64,000 nucleotides of DNA from Leptolinea sp. (lineage in GTDB: Bacteria > Chloroflexota > Anaerolineae > Anaerolineales > Anaerolineaceae). The position numbers and the translations under genes are program-made. The stretch lies in assembly GCA_012798535.1 (NCBI GenBank), contig JAAZMZ010000020.1, positions 45,979 through 109,978 of the forward strand. The letters are read 5' to 3'. Below are positions 8,254 to 16,383 of the stretch, piece after piece; positions within the stretch are counted from its first letter, which is position 1; each line of letters starts with the position of its first letter. The notes under the pieces were generated by a model. It did no database searches. It saw only the letters and a program-made list of their open reading frames with translations, and was not told the origin of the DNA.

Positions 8254-9195
8254 TCAGTTGCGAATTTCTGTTGCCAGAATCCGGCAAATATTCTTACCGA
8301 GTAATTTTTGGATTGTTTCATCAGGAACGCCCATTTTTTCCAGGCGTTGTTTTATTTGTGTGGGAAAGGCGCTCAATCCGGGTGCTCCGCCAAAACTCTG
8401 CCAGTAATTGGATTCGGCCAGGTCAGTTGCCAGGCACACATGATTTTCTAAACCCGATGCGATCATCTCTCTGATCAGCGGCCAGAGATTTGTTTCAGGT
8501 GCATATTTTGTACGAAAGAAGGTGTCATATTCCAGCGCAGCACCGGCCTGAATGAGTTCTCGATGTAACCCGGCATCCGGCCGTTTATCCATATGGCATA
8601 GAATGACCTGCCGTGGATCAACTCCGAGAGACAGAAACAGGTCAAGAATTTCGATTGCCGATTCGCCTTTTTCAGTGTGAATTTCTATAGCCCTGTCGGT
8701 CTCCCTGGCGGCGTGCGCTGCGGCGTGTAATGCCGGCAGATAGGTATTTTCAACAGTGTTCTCGCAGGCGATCTTGATAAAACCTGCTTTCACAGGAGAC
8801 TCCGTATTGAGGGTTTCCCTTTCTCCCAGAGTGAGCTCCTGGATGAAGTAGTCGCTGATTTGGTTCTCCGGGCTCATCCACAACCAGTGATCCGGTGGAT
8901 AATACACAGGCCGATGAAAACCTGTGGCCGAAATGATGGTCACGGTAGTGGCCTTTGACAATCGGGTGAGCATGACAGCATTTCGGCCGCATTCGCCAGG
9001 CTGGCAATCCACCAGAGCAGACCCGCCGGTGCTGGCATAATCCAGCAACTCCCGGGCGATGAGATCAAATCTATTCAAGACAGGTCCAGTAGGTTCAATC
9101 CCGGAAATTGTGTCGATCCAGACGTGATTATGAGCATCGGTGATGCCCGGTGCATCCCAGGGGATATTTCCAGTTACTGTTACAAGAAATTTCAC
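8254..9195 (-). CDS. Phosphotriesterase-family metal-dependent hydrolase
   Basis: 313-residue amidohydrolase-superfamily protein of the phosphotriesterase-like lactonase group. All binuclear-centre ligands can be placed: H-x-H in TDAHNHVW, the carboxylated lysine in GFIKIACE, histidines in IEIHTEKG and ILCHMDKRPD, and the final Asp in LATDLAESN. Relatives hydrolyse phosphorylated sugar lactones or other lactones, which would fit lactone opening at the head of a sugar-acid pathway. The start is GTG with AAGGAT upstream. First gene of the leftward operon, directly behind the palindrome-controlled promoter. Confidence 0.87.
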   Translation of the reverse strand: MKFLVTVTGNIPWDAPGITDAHNHVWIDTISGIEPTGPVLNRFDLIARELLDYASTGGSALVDCQPGECGRNAVMLTRLSKATTVTIISATGFHRPVYYPPDHWLWMSPENQISDYFIQELTLGERETLNTESPVKAGFIKIACENTVENTYLPALHAAAHAARETDRAIEIHTEKGESAIEILDLFLSLGVDPRQVILCHMDKRPDAGLHRELIQAGAALEYDTFFRTKYAPETNLWPLIREMIASGLENHVCLATDLAESNYWQSFGGAPGLSAFPTQIKQRLEKMGVPDETIQKLLGKNICRILATEIRN

Positions 9196-9220
9196 ATGAA
9201 ATCCTTAAAATAATGTAACA

Positions 9221-9261
9221 ATGTACGTACATAATTATATATATTATTCTAGGGGTGTCAA
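9221..9261 (-). promoter_or_regulatory. Leftward sigma-70 promoter with palindromic operator
   Basis: On the minus strand: TTGACA (9261-9256), 16-base spacer, TATAAT (9239-9234), one base, then the perfect palindrome ATGTACGTACAT (9232-9221). The palindrome covers the expected transcription start, so a bound repressor should block initiation. It drives the phosphotriesterase-like operon. Confidence 0.88.
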
Positions 9262-9302
9262 GACACCGGGGTCAGATCTGTGTGAACTTGCAAATTCTAT
9301 TA

Positions 9303-9343
9303 TTGACAATCTGTAAAGAAATATTATAATAATGTACGAACAT
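9303..9343 (+). promoter_or_regulatory. Rightward sigma-70 promoter with palindromic operator
   Basis: TTGACA (9303-9308), 16-base spacer, TATAAT (9325-9330), one base, then the near-palindrome ATGTACGAACAT (9332-9343). The geometry is identical to the divergent leftward promoter. It drives the DeoC-like, kinase and decarboxylase-family genes. Confidence 0.88.
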
Positions 9344-9393
9344 AGGAATAAAAATACAAACAAAATCTCATTTTTGCCATAATAAGGAATCCT

Positions 9394-10110
9394 ATGACTG
9401 AATTAAGGCCAATTAATTCTGTAAATGACATTGCACAGATGATCGATATCAGTGCTGTCCAGGCGGATAGCACGGACGACAAAGTTAAGGAAGTTGTTCA
9501 ACGTGCCAGAAAATACAATTGTTATCTGGTTACGATCCTGCCAGCGCAAACCTTGCATGCCAAAAGCCTGCTGCAGGGATTGCCGACCCCTAAATTGGGC
9601 GGTAATGTTGGATTCCCATCCGGTGGACAGACGACTTCGATAAAATTTCAAGAAGCCCGGGAACTGGTGAAAATGGGGGTGGATGAAATCGATATGGTGA
9701 TCGATATCGCCGCGCATCTTTCCGGCCGCGACGAGGATGTGTACAATGATATTAAAGCCGTCGTGAACGCCTCAGAGGAGAAACCGGTTAAAGTCATTAT
9801 CGAATGTAACTATTTAAATAATCAACAAATACTGAAAGCCTGTGATCTGATCATCAAGGCAGGCGCAGCCTATGTTAAAACCGGTACGGGATGGGCGCCA
9901 TCCGGCGCGACACCCGATAACGTGGAGTTGATTAAAAAGCATGTGGGTGATCAAATAAAGATCAAGGCGTCGGGTGGAATTCGCAAGGTCGACACTCTCC
10001 TTGACATGTACCGGCGAGGAGCTTCGCGCTTTGGCATTTCTGTTACTTCGGCAACCCGGATACTGGAAGCGGCATCAGGATTAAAATATCCCATACAATT
10101 CGGTGAATAA
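9394..10110 (+). CDS. DeoC-like class I aldolase (deoxyribose-phosphate aldolase family)
   Basis: 238 residues, TIM-barrel aldolase. The Schiff-base lysine lies in AAYVKTGTGW and the second active-site lysine in IKASGGIR; IIECNYL is also typical. Compared with canonical DeoC the N-terminal D-H-T motif reads D-I-S and VKTSTGF reads VKTGTGW, marking a paralogous subfamily whose substrate may not be deoxyribose 5-phosphate. AAGGA precedes the ATG. First gene of the rightward unit and overlapped at its end by the sugar kinase's leader, indicating coupled translation. Probably cleaves a kinase product to a triose phosphate plus an aldehyde. Confidence 0.86.
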   Translation: MTELRPINSVNDIAQMIDISAVQADSTDDKVKEVVQRARKYNCYLVTILPAQTLHAKSLLQGLPTPKLGGNVGFPSGGQTTSIKFQEARELVKMGVDEIDMVIDIAAHLSGRDEDVYNDIKAVVNASEEKPVKVIIECNYLNNQQILKACDLIIKAGAAYVKTGTGWAPSGATPDNVELIKKHVGDQIKIKASGGIRKVDTLLDMYRRGASRFGISVTSATRILEAASGLKYPIQFGE

Positions 10111-10120
10111 AGGTGACGGC

Positions 10121-11671
10121 GTGCAAACCTTCATAATTGCGTATGATCTTGGCACCGGGGGCAATAAAGCGTCGCTGTACGATCCAGAGGGAAATTGTGT
10201 CGCTGAGTGTTTCGAGAGTTACACAACCCATTATCCGCAAAATGGATGGCATGAACAATGCCCGGAAGATTGGTGGAAAGCTGTCGTAATTAGTACGCGC
10301 CGCCTGCTGCAGTCATCGGGCATCGATGGAAAAACGGTCACCTGTTGTGGAATTTCCGGACATAGCCTGGGAGTTGTTCCCATCGACAGGGAGGGGAAGC
10401 TTTTACGGGAGATGACCCCCATCTGGTCCGATTCTCGGGCAGTAGATGAAGCGGCGGAATTTTTCCAACGTTTCCCGGAAAATGAATGGTACAGGATCAC
10501 AGGAAATGGTTTTCCCGCCCATTTGTATTCCGTGTTCAAGATCATGTGGTATCGAAATCATGAACCAGATATGTTCCGCCAGATCTATAAAGTGATCGGT
10601 ACCAAAGACTATATTAACTTTAAGCTCACAGGTTATATCGGAACCGATTATTCCTACGCCTCAGGCAGCGGCGTTTATGATCTGCCGGGATGGCAATACC
10701 AGTCAGATCTTCTGGCGGCCAGCGGATTACCCGTGGATATTTTCCCTGAGATTGTTCCTTCGACACAGGTGATCGGGAAGTTGACGAAAAATGCCGCTGA
10801 AGAACTGGGATTGTCGGACCAGATTCAGGTGGTCTGCGGAGGGGTGGACAATTCCTGTATGGCGCTGGGTGCTCGCAATACCCGCGAAGGGCGCATTTAC
10901 ATCTCCCTGGGTTCTTCTGCCTGGATCGCCATATCTTCCCGCAAACCTTTGATCGATGTCAAGATTCGGCCTTACGTCTTTACCCATGTTATCCCCGGTC
11001 TCTTCACATCGGCAGTCAGCACATTCGCCGCCGGTTCCAGTTTCCGCTGGGTGCGCGACAACCTGTGCCGTGATTTAAAAGCCAGAGCTGCAGCTGAGAA
11101 TGTTGATGAATATGACCTGATGACCGCCGAAGCGGCAATCTCTCCGGTTGGCGCCAATTACCTGTTTTTCAATCCCAATCTGGCCGGCGGCACATCCTTG
11201 AGTACCAGTCCGCAGATCCGGGGCGCTTTCCTGGGATTGGATTTACGGCATACCCGCGCGGATATGATCCGGGCGGCTATGGAAGGGATTTCCCTGGAAT
11301 TGCGTATAGCATTAGATGCTTTAAGAACGATGGGCTCATTTGAATCGGAAATGCTGGTGGTCGGCGGGGGCAGCAACAGCCGGTTATGGCGGCAAATATT
11401 GGCTGATGCCTTTGAGATGGATATCGTGAAAACCAGCATCGATCAGCAGGCGGCGGCTCTCGGCGCGGCTGCCTGTGCCGCTGTAGGTACGGGCCTATGG
11501 AAGGACTTTGACATCATTGACGGGTTGCATCATATTCAGGATGTCAGCCATCCAAAAAGAGAGAATTCCAAAAAATACCAATCCCTTCTACCGATCTTTC
11601 GAAGCGCCGGAAATGACCTGGCAAAACTTGGAGATCAGGTAAGTAGATTGAAGGAACAAAATATTCATTAA
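10121..11671 (+). CDS. FGGY-family carbohydrate kinase (xylulokinase-like)
   Basis: 516-residue complete FGGY kinase. N-terminal phosphate-binding motif AYDLGTGGNKASLYD, the substrate-domain motif NGWHEQCPEDWW, GISGHSLG and IWSDSRA, then the C-terminal domain with SLGSSAW and the signature GGGSNSRLWRQILADA. GTG 10121 was chosen because AAGGTGA lies four bases before it; the frame extends to 10103 inside deoC-like, without a better site. It would phosphorylate a ketose, polyol or sugar acid before the adjacent aldolase acts. Substrate unknown. Confidence 0.92.
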   Translation: MQTFIIAYDLGTGGNKASLYDPEGNCVAECFESYTTHYPQNGWHEQCPEDWWKAVVISTRRLLQSSGIDGKTVTCCGISGHSLGVVPIDREGKLLREMTPIWSDSRAVDEAAEFFQRFPENEWYRITGNGFPAHLYSVFKIMWYRNHEPDMFRQIYKVIGTKDYINFKLTGYIGTDYSYASGSGVYDLPGWQYQSDLLAASGLPVDIFPEIVPSTQVIGKLTKNAAEELGLSDQIQVVCGGVDNSCMALGARNTREGRIYISLGSSAWIAISSRKPLIDVKIRPYVFTHVIPGLFTSAVSTFAAGSSFRWVRDNLCRDLKARAAAENVDEYDLMTAEAAISPVGANYLFFNPNLAGGTSLSTSPQIRGAFLGLDLRHTRADMIRAAMEGISLELRIALDALRTMGSFESEMLVVGGGSNSRLWRQILADAFEMDIVKTSIDQQAAALGAAACAAVGTGLWKDFDIIDGLHHIQDVSHPKRENSKKYQSLLPIFRSAGNDLAKLGDQVSRLKEQNIH

Positions 11672-11685
11672 CTAAGGAGAATGGC

Positions 11686-12411
11686 ATGTTACCTGAAAAC
11701 TGGGGCTTTACAAATCCTGTTGTCTCACCACTTTATGGCAAACCACCATTGGTATGGAAGGACATGCGAATTCAACTGGTTGTATATGAGACAGATATAG
11801 CCAATATCAAGCAGGTTATTCCGGCTCCGCTTGAGCCGCGTACCAATAAAGTGATCACCTGGATCTCCCAATTTGAACTGGGAACCACGCAGGGTGCCTT
11901 CAAAGAGATGGCAATTTACGTCCAGGTTAAATACAAGGATTTTGAAGGTGATTATGAACCCTTCCTGTATGTATCCACTCCGTTACCATTAACTGCCGGG
12001 CGCGAGATCTGGGGCTATCAAAAGAAAATGGCCGAGATTAGTCTGGCCTTCGAACAGGAAGCTGTCATTGGCAAGGTAGTTCGTCTCGACCATCAGATCA
12101 TGAAGACTCTGGTAGTTCCCGAATATATAGCCCCCATGTCGGAAGTTCCCTGGAGCCGGGATGGTGTTTTTTCTTTGAAATACATACCAAGTGCTGAAGA
12201 AAATGGGAGAGCTATTCGAGAATTGGTTTTAACAGAGGGCAAATTTACCGCACAGGAAGGGAAATTCTTCGGCGGTCGGGCTTCTGTACTCTACGAGCGT
12301 TCTGAAATCGATCCTACCTTTAAGCTCGAACCCAAACGAATTCTGGGCGGTTTCTTCGGGCAGGGCGATTTGTATCTACCGCTTGGAAAAATCGTCCACG
12401 ATTATAAATAA
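11686..12411 (+). CDS. Acetoacetate decarboxylase-family protein
   Basis: 241 residues, the usual length of the ADC family. The conserved AGREIWGYQKKMA segment carries the lysine pair around the Schiff-base residue of acetoacetate decarboxylase. Other members of this superfamily are aldolase-dehydratases or hydrolases, so decarboxylation of acetoacetate should not be assumed. AAGGAG stands upstream of the ATG, 14 bases after the kinase stop, and a large terminator follows. Its presence in a sugar operon suggests action on a beta-keto acid or enol intermediate. Confidence 0.85.
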   Translation: MLPENWGFTNPVVSPLYGKPPLVWKDMRIQLVVYETDIANIKQVIPAPLEPRTNKVITWISQFELGTTQGAFKEMAIYVQVKYKDFEGDYEPFLYVSTPLPLTAGREIWGYQKKMAEISLAFEQEAVIGKVVRLDHQIMKTLVVPEYIAPMSEVPWSRDGVFSLKYIPSAEENGRAIRELVLTEGKFTAQEGKFFGGRASVLYERSEIDPTFKLEPKRILGGFFGQGDLYLPLGKIVHDYK

Positions 12412-12435
12412 CGAGGAAAGTGCCTTCTACACGTT

Positions 12436-12482
12436 GAACAACCTCTCAAAGGAGATCTAGTATCTCTTTTGAGAGGTTGTTC
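12436..12482 (+). terminator. Strong intrinsic terminator after the rightward catabolic unit
   Basis: Long inverted repeat: GAACAACCTCTCAAA pairs with the distal TTTGAGAGGTTGTTC, and inner GGAGAT/ATCTC pairing extends it to about 20 bp. A short T-rich tail follows. Confidence 0.85.
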
Positions 12483-12587
12483 GTTTCAATCATCCCAACA
12501 CCAACGCGTCACACAGGATGCATTTCTCTGCGAGACGGGTCTATGTTAGAATAATATTAAGACAGGTTAATTTGATGGAGTCTAACC

Positions 12588-13322
12588 TTGGACAAACTGG
12601 ATAAATCAATACCTACGCCACTGTATTATCAACTGCTCATCATTTTAAAAGAAAAAATTGAAAGCGGTGTGTGGAAACCCGGCGATATCATTCCGACGGA
12701 ACAGGAATTGATGGAACAATATGACATCAGCCGGTCAACGACAAGGCAGGCCATACTGGCTCTGGTAAATGATGGGTATTTGCACCGGGAGAAATCCAAA
12801 GGGACGATTGTCAGCAGTCCAACCGGACGGATGCGTTTTGTGGGTAGCCTGATGAGCTTCTCCGAGGAGATGGATAGCAAGAAAATTCCGCATTATTCGC
12901 AGATCATTGGTCAAGAAGTGCTGCCTGCTTCCGAGGCAATAGCCGAGAAGTTCGATATCAAACCTGGTTCATCGGTATATCACCTGAAGCGAATCCGGTT
13001 TGTGAATGACAGGCCATTCCTGCTGGATGAGCACTTCATTCCATACTACCTTTGCCAGGGGATCGAAGAAAAGTATAAAAACAACACATCTCTCTACAAA
13101 TTATTGAAGCTTGAATACAACTTCAATTTGCATCACGGGCAAATCGAATTTGAACCGGTGGTTCCGACATCGAAAGAAGTGATAGACCTGCTTAAGGTGA
13201 ATCCGACCACCAGTCTGCTATATGTGGCCCGCATGGTTTATTCAGATCAGGATGTTCCCCTGGATTATTTCACAGCCATTATTCACGGGAAATTCTCTAT
13301 TGATGTAATTTCCACTACATAA
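12588..13322 (+). CDS. GntR-family (HutC-like) transcriptional regulator with UTRA domain
   Basis: 244 residues: N-terminal winged helix (LYYQLLIILKEKIESG, then recognition helix SRSTTRQAILALVNDGYL) followed by a UTRA effector domain from about residue 90 (chorismate-lyase-like fold, small-molecule binding). TTG 12588 is taken as start, with GGAG seven bases upstream; no better in-frame codon exists. It closes the catabolic locus and is the obvious candidate to bind the two ATGTAC-type palindromes at 9221 and 9332. The palindromes have the GT-N4-AC half-site layout of HutC-type operators. No such palindrome precedes its own gene. Confidence 0.92.
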   Translation: MDKLDKSIPTPLYYQLLIILKEKIESGVWKPGDIIPTEQELMEQYDISRSTTRQAILALVNDGYLHREKSKGTIVSSPTGRMRFVGSLMSFSEEMDSKKIPHYSQIIGQEVLPASEAIAEKFDIKPGSSVYHLKRIRFVNDRPFLLDEHFIPYYLCQGIEEKYKNNTSLYKLLKLEYNFNLHHGQIEFEPVVPTSKEVIDLLKVNPTTSLLYVARMVYSDQDVPLDYFTAIIHGKFSIDVISTT

Positions 13323-13353
13323 GTCTGGAAAAATGTAGAACGATAAATTTTGG

Positions 13354-13387
13354 AAAGGATCATCCCGAATATTGGATGATCCTTTTT
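13354..13387 (+). terminator. Intrinsic terminator after the GntR gene
   Basis: Perfect 12-bp stem AAAGGATCATCC / GGATGATCCTTT around an 8-base loop, followed by further T residues. Confidence 0.88.
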
Positions 13388-13410
13388 ATTCTCTTGAAAT
13401 TTATCCATCC

Positions 13411-13432
13411 TTATATATAATAATATATATAA
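13411..13432. promoter_or_regulatory. AT-only palindrome upstream of the ferredoxin-nitroreductase/PadR operon
   Basis: TTATATATA and TATATATAA flank a 4-base centre, 27 bases before the ATG at 13459, with a TATAAA hexamer at 13442-13447. It could be the operator of the co-transcribed PadR regulator, but AT-only palindromes arise easily by chance. Confidence 0.35.
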
Positions 13433-13458
13433 CAATATTGGTATAAAGTGAGGTGAGT

Positions 13459-14361
13459 ATGAATGTACAACATTTCATTGATGCTGAAACCTGTACCGGG
13501 TGCGGTAATTGTGTGGATGTGTGTCCCAATCGGATCATCCATCGGAGCGCTTCCGGAAAAAGCACTATGTTGGATGAGCGCCTCTGGATGTGTTTTCAAT
13601 GCGGCCAATGCATGGCGGTTTGCCCGACGAAATCCGTGCATGTTGCCGGCCTCAATTATGAAGTAGATTTTTTCTCTCTGCCCAAAACTGCGGAGGGAGG
13701 ATACACCCACTTTTCAGAACTGATCGCCAGCCGGCGTGCCGGGCGTTGTTTTTTGGATAAACCAGTTCCACATGAACACCTAGAAAAGATCGTCCGGGCG
13801 ATACAAATGGCTCCTCCTGGTTTCCCTCCGATAAAAACTGAGCTGACTGTTGTAGAGGATCCATTGATTGTCAGGAACTCACTTCCCATGATGATCAGTT
13901 TCTATGAAAGCCTGATCAGGGCGATGAAAAATCCCATATCCCGGCAGTTCGTGAAACATGGCGCAGGACGCGAAAAATACATAACCATAAAGAATCATCT
14001 CCTGCCTTTGATGATCGAACGTTTGCCTGATTTGAAAAACGGCCGGGAAGATACCATCCTGAGAAGGGCACCGGCTTTGATTCTGTTTCACGCTGACCGG
14101 AACAGTGAAAATTACATGGCGGATATTTACATCGCGCTGACTTATGGTTTTCTCGCGGCTCACGCGCTGGGATTGGCAGCCTCTGCCATGGACCTGATCC
14201 CGCCTGCTGTAGAGAAGAGCAGAGAATTGCGTGAATATTTCAATATCCCTGAAAGCAATACCGTGGTAGCTTCCATGATCCTGGGTTATCCAAAGCATCA
14301 TTTTCAACGGGGGATCAAGCGTGAATTGAAAAGTGTAACCTGGTTGCAGAAAGAGGCATGA
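13459..14361 (+). CDS. Ferredoxin-domain nitroreductase fusion protein
   Basis: 300 residues. The first 60 form a 2[4Fe-4S] ferredoxin domain: Cys12, 15, 18, 22 and Cys45, 48, 51, 55, each as C-x2-C-x2-C-x3-C followed by Pro. From about residue 90 a nitroreductase-type FMN domain follows (ASRRAGRCFLDKP, then AHALGLAAS). The fusion suggests electrons come from ferredoxin or another low-potential donor rather than NAD(P)H alone, as in anaerobes. ATG 13459 (GAGG five bases upstream) is preferred to GTG 13453. It overlaps the PadR gene by an ATGA junction, so the regulator probably controls it. Confidence 0.9.
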   Translation: MNVQHFIDAETCTGCGNCVDVCPNRIIHRSASGKSTMLDERLWMCFQCGQCMAVCPTKSVHVAGLNYEVDFFSLPKTAEGGYTHFSELIASRRAGRCFLDKPVPHEHLEKIVRAIQMAPPGFPPIKTELTVVEDPLIVRNSLPMMISFYESLIRAMKNPISRQFVKHGAGREKYITIKNHLLPLMIERLPDLKNGREDTILRRAPALILFHADRNSENYMADIYIALTYGFLAAHALGLAASAMDLIPPAVEKSRELREYFNIPESNTVVASMILGYPKHHFQRGIKRELKSVTWLQKEA

Positions 14362-14912
14362 TGCTTAAATTTGCCATCCTGGGTTTTCTTGGTTATTCTC
14401 CGATGACCGGGTATGCGATCAAGCAGCGCATGGATCGTTCCACAACGCATTTCTGGCATGCCAGGCAAAGCCAGATATACACAACATTGAAAGCTCTGGA
14501 AGAAGAAGGATTGGCAACTTCAATGATTCAAGAGCAAGTGGAAAGACCGGATAAACGCCTGTATTTCATAACAGATAATGGCCGATCCAGTTTCCTTGCA
14601 TGGCTGCAAGAGCCTTATTTGGAATGCAGCCCTAAAAAGGAGACACTGGTTTTGAAGATGTTCTTTGCCGCGCAGATGGAATCCGATACGGCATTATCGC
14701 AATTACAGATCCAGTTGAATATCCATCGGAAACAATTAGATCATTATCGAAATGATAGTGTAAAGGAGATCAAACAGGCTAAAGCCGAATTCCCGAGTCT
14801 CGTCAGAGACGCGCGTATGTGGGAAGCCACCCGGAGGTTCGGCGAGATGTATGAAGAGACCTATATCCGCTGGATTGAGGAAATGATTGCAGAAATCCAG
14901 ATGGACCAATGA
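14358..14912 (+). CDS. PadR-family transcriptional regulator
   Basis: 184 residues: N-terminal PadR winged helix (AILGFLGYSPMTGYAIKQ, then QIYTTLKALEEEGLAT and the wing with PDKRLYFIT) plus the Vir-type C-terminal helical dimerisation domain from about residue 90. PadR proteins usually repress genes for detoxification or efflux and respond to small aromatic or toxic compounds. It is translationally coupled to the ferredoxin-nitroreductase (ATGATG over its stop) and ends 10 bases before the convergent histidine kinase gene. Confidence 0.9.
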   Translation: MMLKFAILGFLGYSPMTGYAIKQRMDRSTTHFWHARQSQIYTTLKALEEEGLATSMIQEQVERPDKRLYFITDNGRSSFLAWLQEPYLECSPKKETLVLKMFFAAQMESDTALSQLQIQLNIHRKQLDHYRNDSVKEIKQAKAEFPSLVRDARMWEATRRFGEMYEETYIRWIEEMIAEIQMDQ

Positions 14913-14922
14913 ATGGATGCTT

Positions 14923-16383
14923 TCAAGCTGCCGGTAAGGTGATCTGGAATTGTGTTCCATACCCCTTATTGGAAACCGTAGTAAATACCGGGCTAATTAC
15001 CTGGATTTGGCCGTTATGCGCTTCCACCAACTGCTTCACAATAGCCAAACCCAATCCGGCTCCACCGCTGATCCGTGAACGGGATTTATCCGCCCGATAG
15101 AACCGGTCAAAAATAAACGAGAGATCTTCCGCGTTTATCCCGGTACCGGTGTCTGTGACATCGATTACGATCCGCTGATGCTCTGAATCTGTGGAAGCAC
15201 TGATGGATATCTCGCCGCTTTCCGGTGTGTAACGCAAAGCATTACTTAGAAGATTGTTCATTATCTGTGTAAAACGGTCTTTATCCAATTCACAGACGGG
15301 CAATGCATCATCAAATCTCATAGTCAGTGACACATTTTTCTGATTGGCAAGCGGCTTCAGACTGTCGACAACCTGCCGGATCAGAACATCCGGTTTCTGG
15401 GGAGACTTATCCAACTTCAACTGACCGGCTTCAGCCAGAGAGAGCAGGCGCAGATCATTGATCAGTCGGTTGAGTAAGGTTGTTTGTCCATGAAGCACTT
15501 CCAGTTGTTCATCATCTACTGGCAGGATCTTATCCTGCATGGCTTCGATCGTTCCCTGTATGGCTGTCAAGGGGGTGCGTAATTCGTGGGCAATATCTGC
15601 CATATAATGCTGGCGGGCGGTTTGAGCCTTTTCGAGGTTCTCTGCCATCTGGTTAAATGAACTGCCGACGTCCGCAAGTTCATCTCTGGAATGTATAGAA
15701 ACCCGCCGACTGAAGTTACCAGTGCCGATCTCTGCTGCCGCTTTTTTTAACTCACGCAATGGTGCAGTGATCTGATTGAACACAAATGTACCCAGTATGA
15801 GAGCCAGAACAGCGCCGGCAATAATCGAGGCGACTATTGAGTGTCTCATAGTCTCCAGGAAATCTCCGGAGGGGGTACCGGCTCTGGGCAAGCCAGAAAA
15901 CACGAGTATAGTTCCAATACGTTGATCATTCAGCATCACCGGAGTTCCATTGTCTAAATCCTCTGATGAGAGCTTCTCCCGGGTATCAAATGATTGTGAA
16001 TCAAAAATTACCATTCCATCAGCATCTGCCAGCACCAGTCTCTGGTTGGAATCATCCATCATTCCACCAGACATCATCTGGTTCCGGGATTCGTTTATTC
16101 CCCATTTGCCTTTTCCCATCATGTTTCCTCCCATCATGGGAGACTCTTCCAAGAAATTGTTGGCAAGTAACACGTTGACGCCATTCCAGGTGTTGTTGAC
16201 CGCATAATAACTGGCAAGGGTGTTCGCCAATCGTTCCGCCCAAGCGGTCCGATTGCGCGCCGAATAGACATCGAAAGCGTGACTGGTGGCATGAGAAGTC
16301 GCTGTGAATATTACCAGCGCGCTGATCAAGATCAGAAAGAGAAAAGCCGCCATGATCTTGAATCTAAGACTGATGTGTTTCAT
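14923..16383 (-). CDS. Sensor histidine kinase with Met-rich extracytoplasmic loop
   Basis: 486 residues: TM1 about 8-28, extracytoplasmic domain about 30-180, TM2 about 183-203, HAMP to about 256, HisKA with phospho-acceptor H266 (MADIAHELRTPL), then HATPase_c with N box (NNLLSNALRY), DTGTGI and GAGLGLAIV. The sensor loop has two MM-x3-MM motifs (83-89 and 103-109), the kind of methionine cluster used to hold Cu(I) or Ag(I). ATG 16383 overlaps the response regulator gene by 20 bases; the longer frame upstream is not needed. Forms a two-component system with the adjacent OmpR-type regulator. Confidence 0.92.
   Translation of the reverse strand: MKHISLRFKIMAAFLFLILISALVIFTATSHATSHAFDVYSARNRTAWAERLANTLASYYAVNNTWNGVNVLLANNFLEESPMMGGNMMGKGKWGINESRNQMMSGGMMDDSNQRLVLADADGMVIFDSQSFDTREKLSSEDLDNGTPVMLNDQRIGTILVFSGLPRAGTPSGDFLETMRHSIVASIIAGAVLALILGTFVFNQITAPLRELKKAAAEIGTGNFSRRVSIHSRDELADVGSSFNQMAENLEKAQTARQHYMADIAHELRTPLTAIQGTIEAMQDKILPVDDEQLEVLHGQTTLLNRLINDLRLLSLAEAGQLKLDKSPQKPDVLIRQVVDSLKPLANQKNVSLTMRFDDALPVCELDKDRFTQIMNNLLSNALRYTPESGEISISASTDSEHQRIVIDVTDTGTGINAEDLSFIFDRFYRADKSRSRISGGAGLGLAIVKQLVEAHNGQIQVISPVFTTVSNKGYGTQFQITLPAA

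Noticed and set aside
12575-12587. ATG 12575 as GntR start
   Set aside because: It is out of frame with the winged-helix sequence. TTG 12588 is the only suitable in-frame start with a ribosome site.
13463-13473. ATGTACAACAT, similar to the operator palindrome
   Set aside because: It lacks one base of the 12-bp site, is inside the coding start of the ferredoxin-nitroreductase gene and has no promoter geometry. Treated as chance.
13879-14307. 142-codon minus-strand frame
   Set aside because: It is antisense to the ferredoxin-nitroreductase gene and has no recognisable domain.
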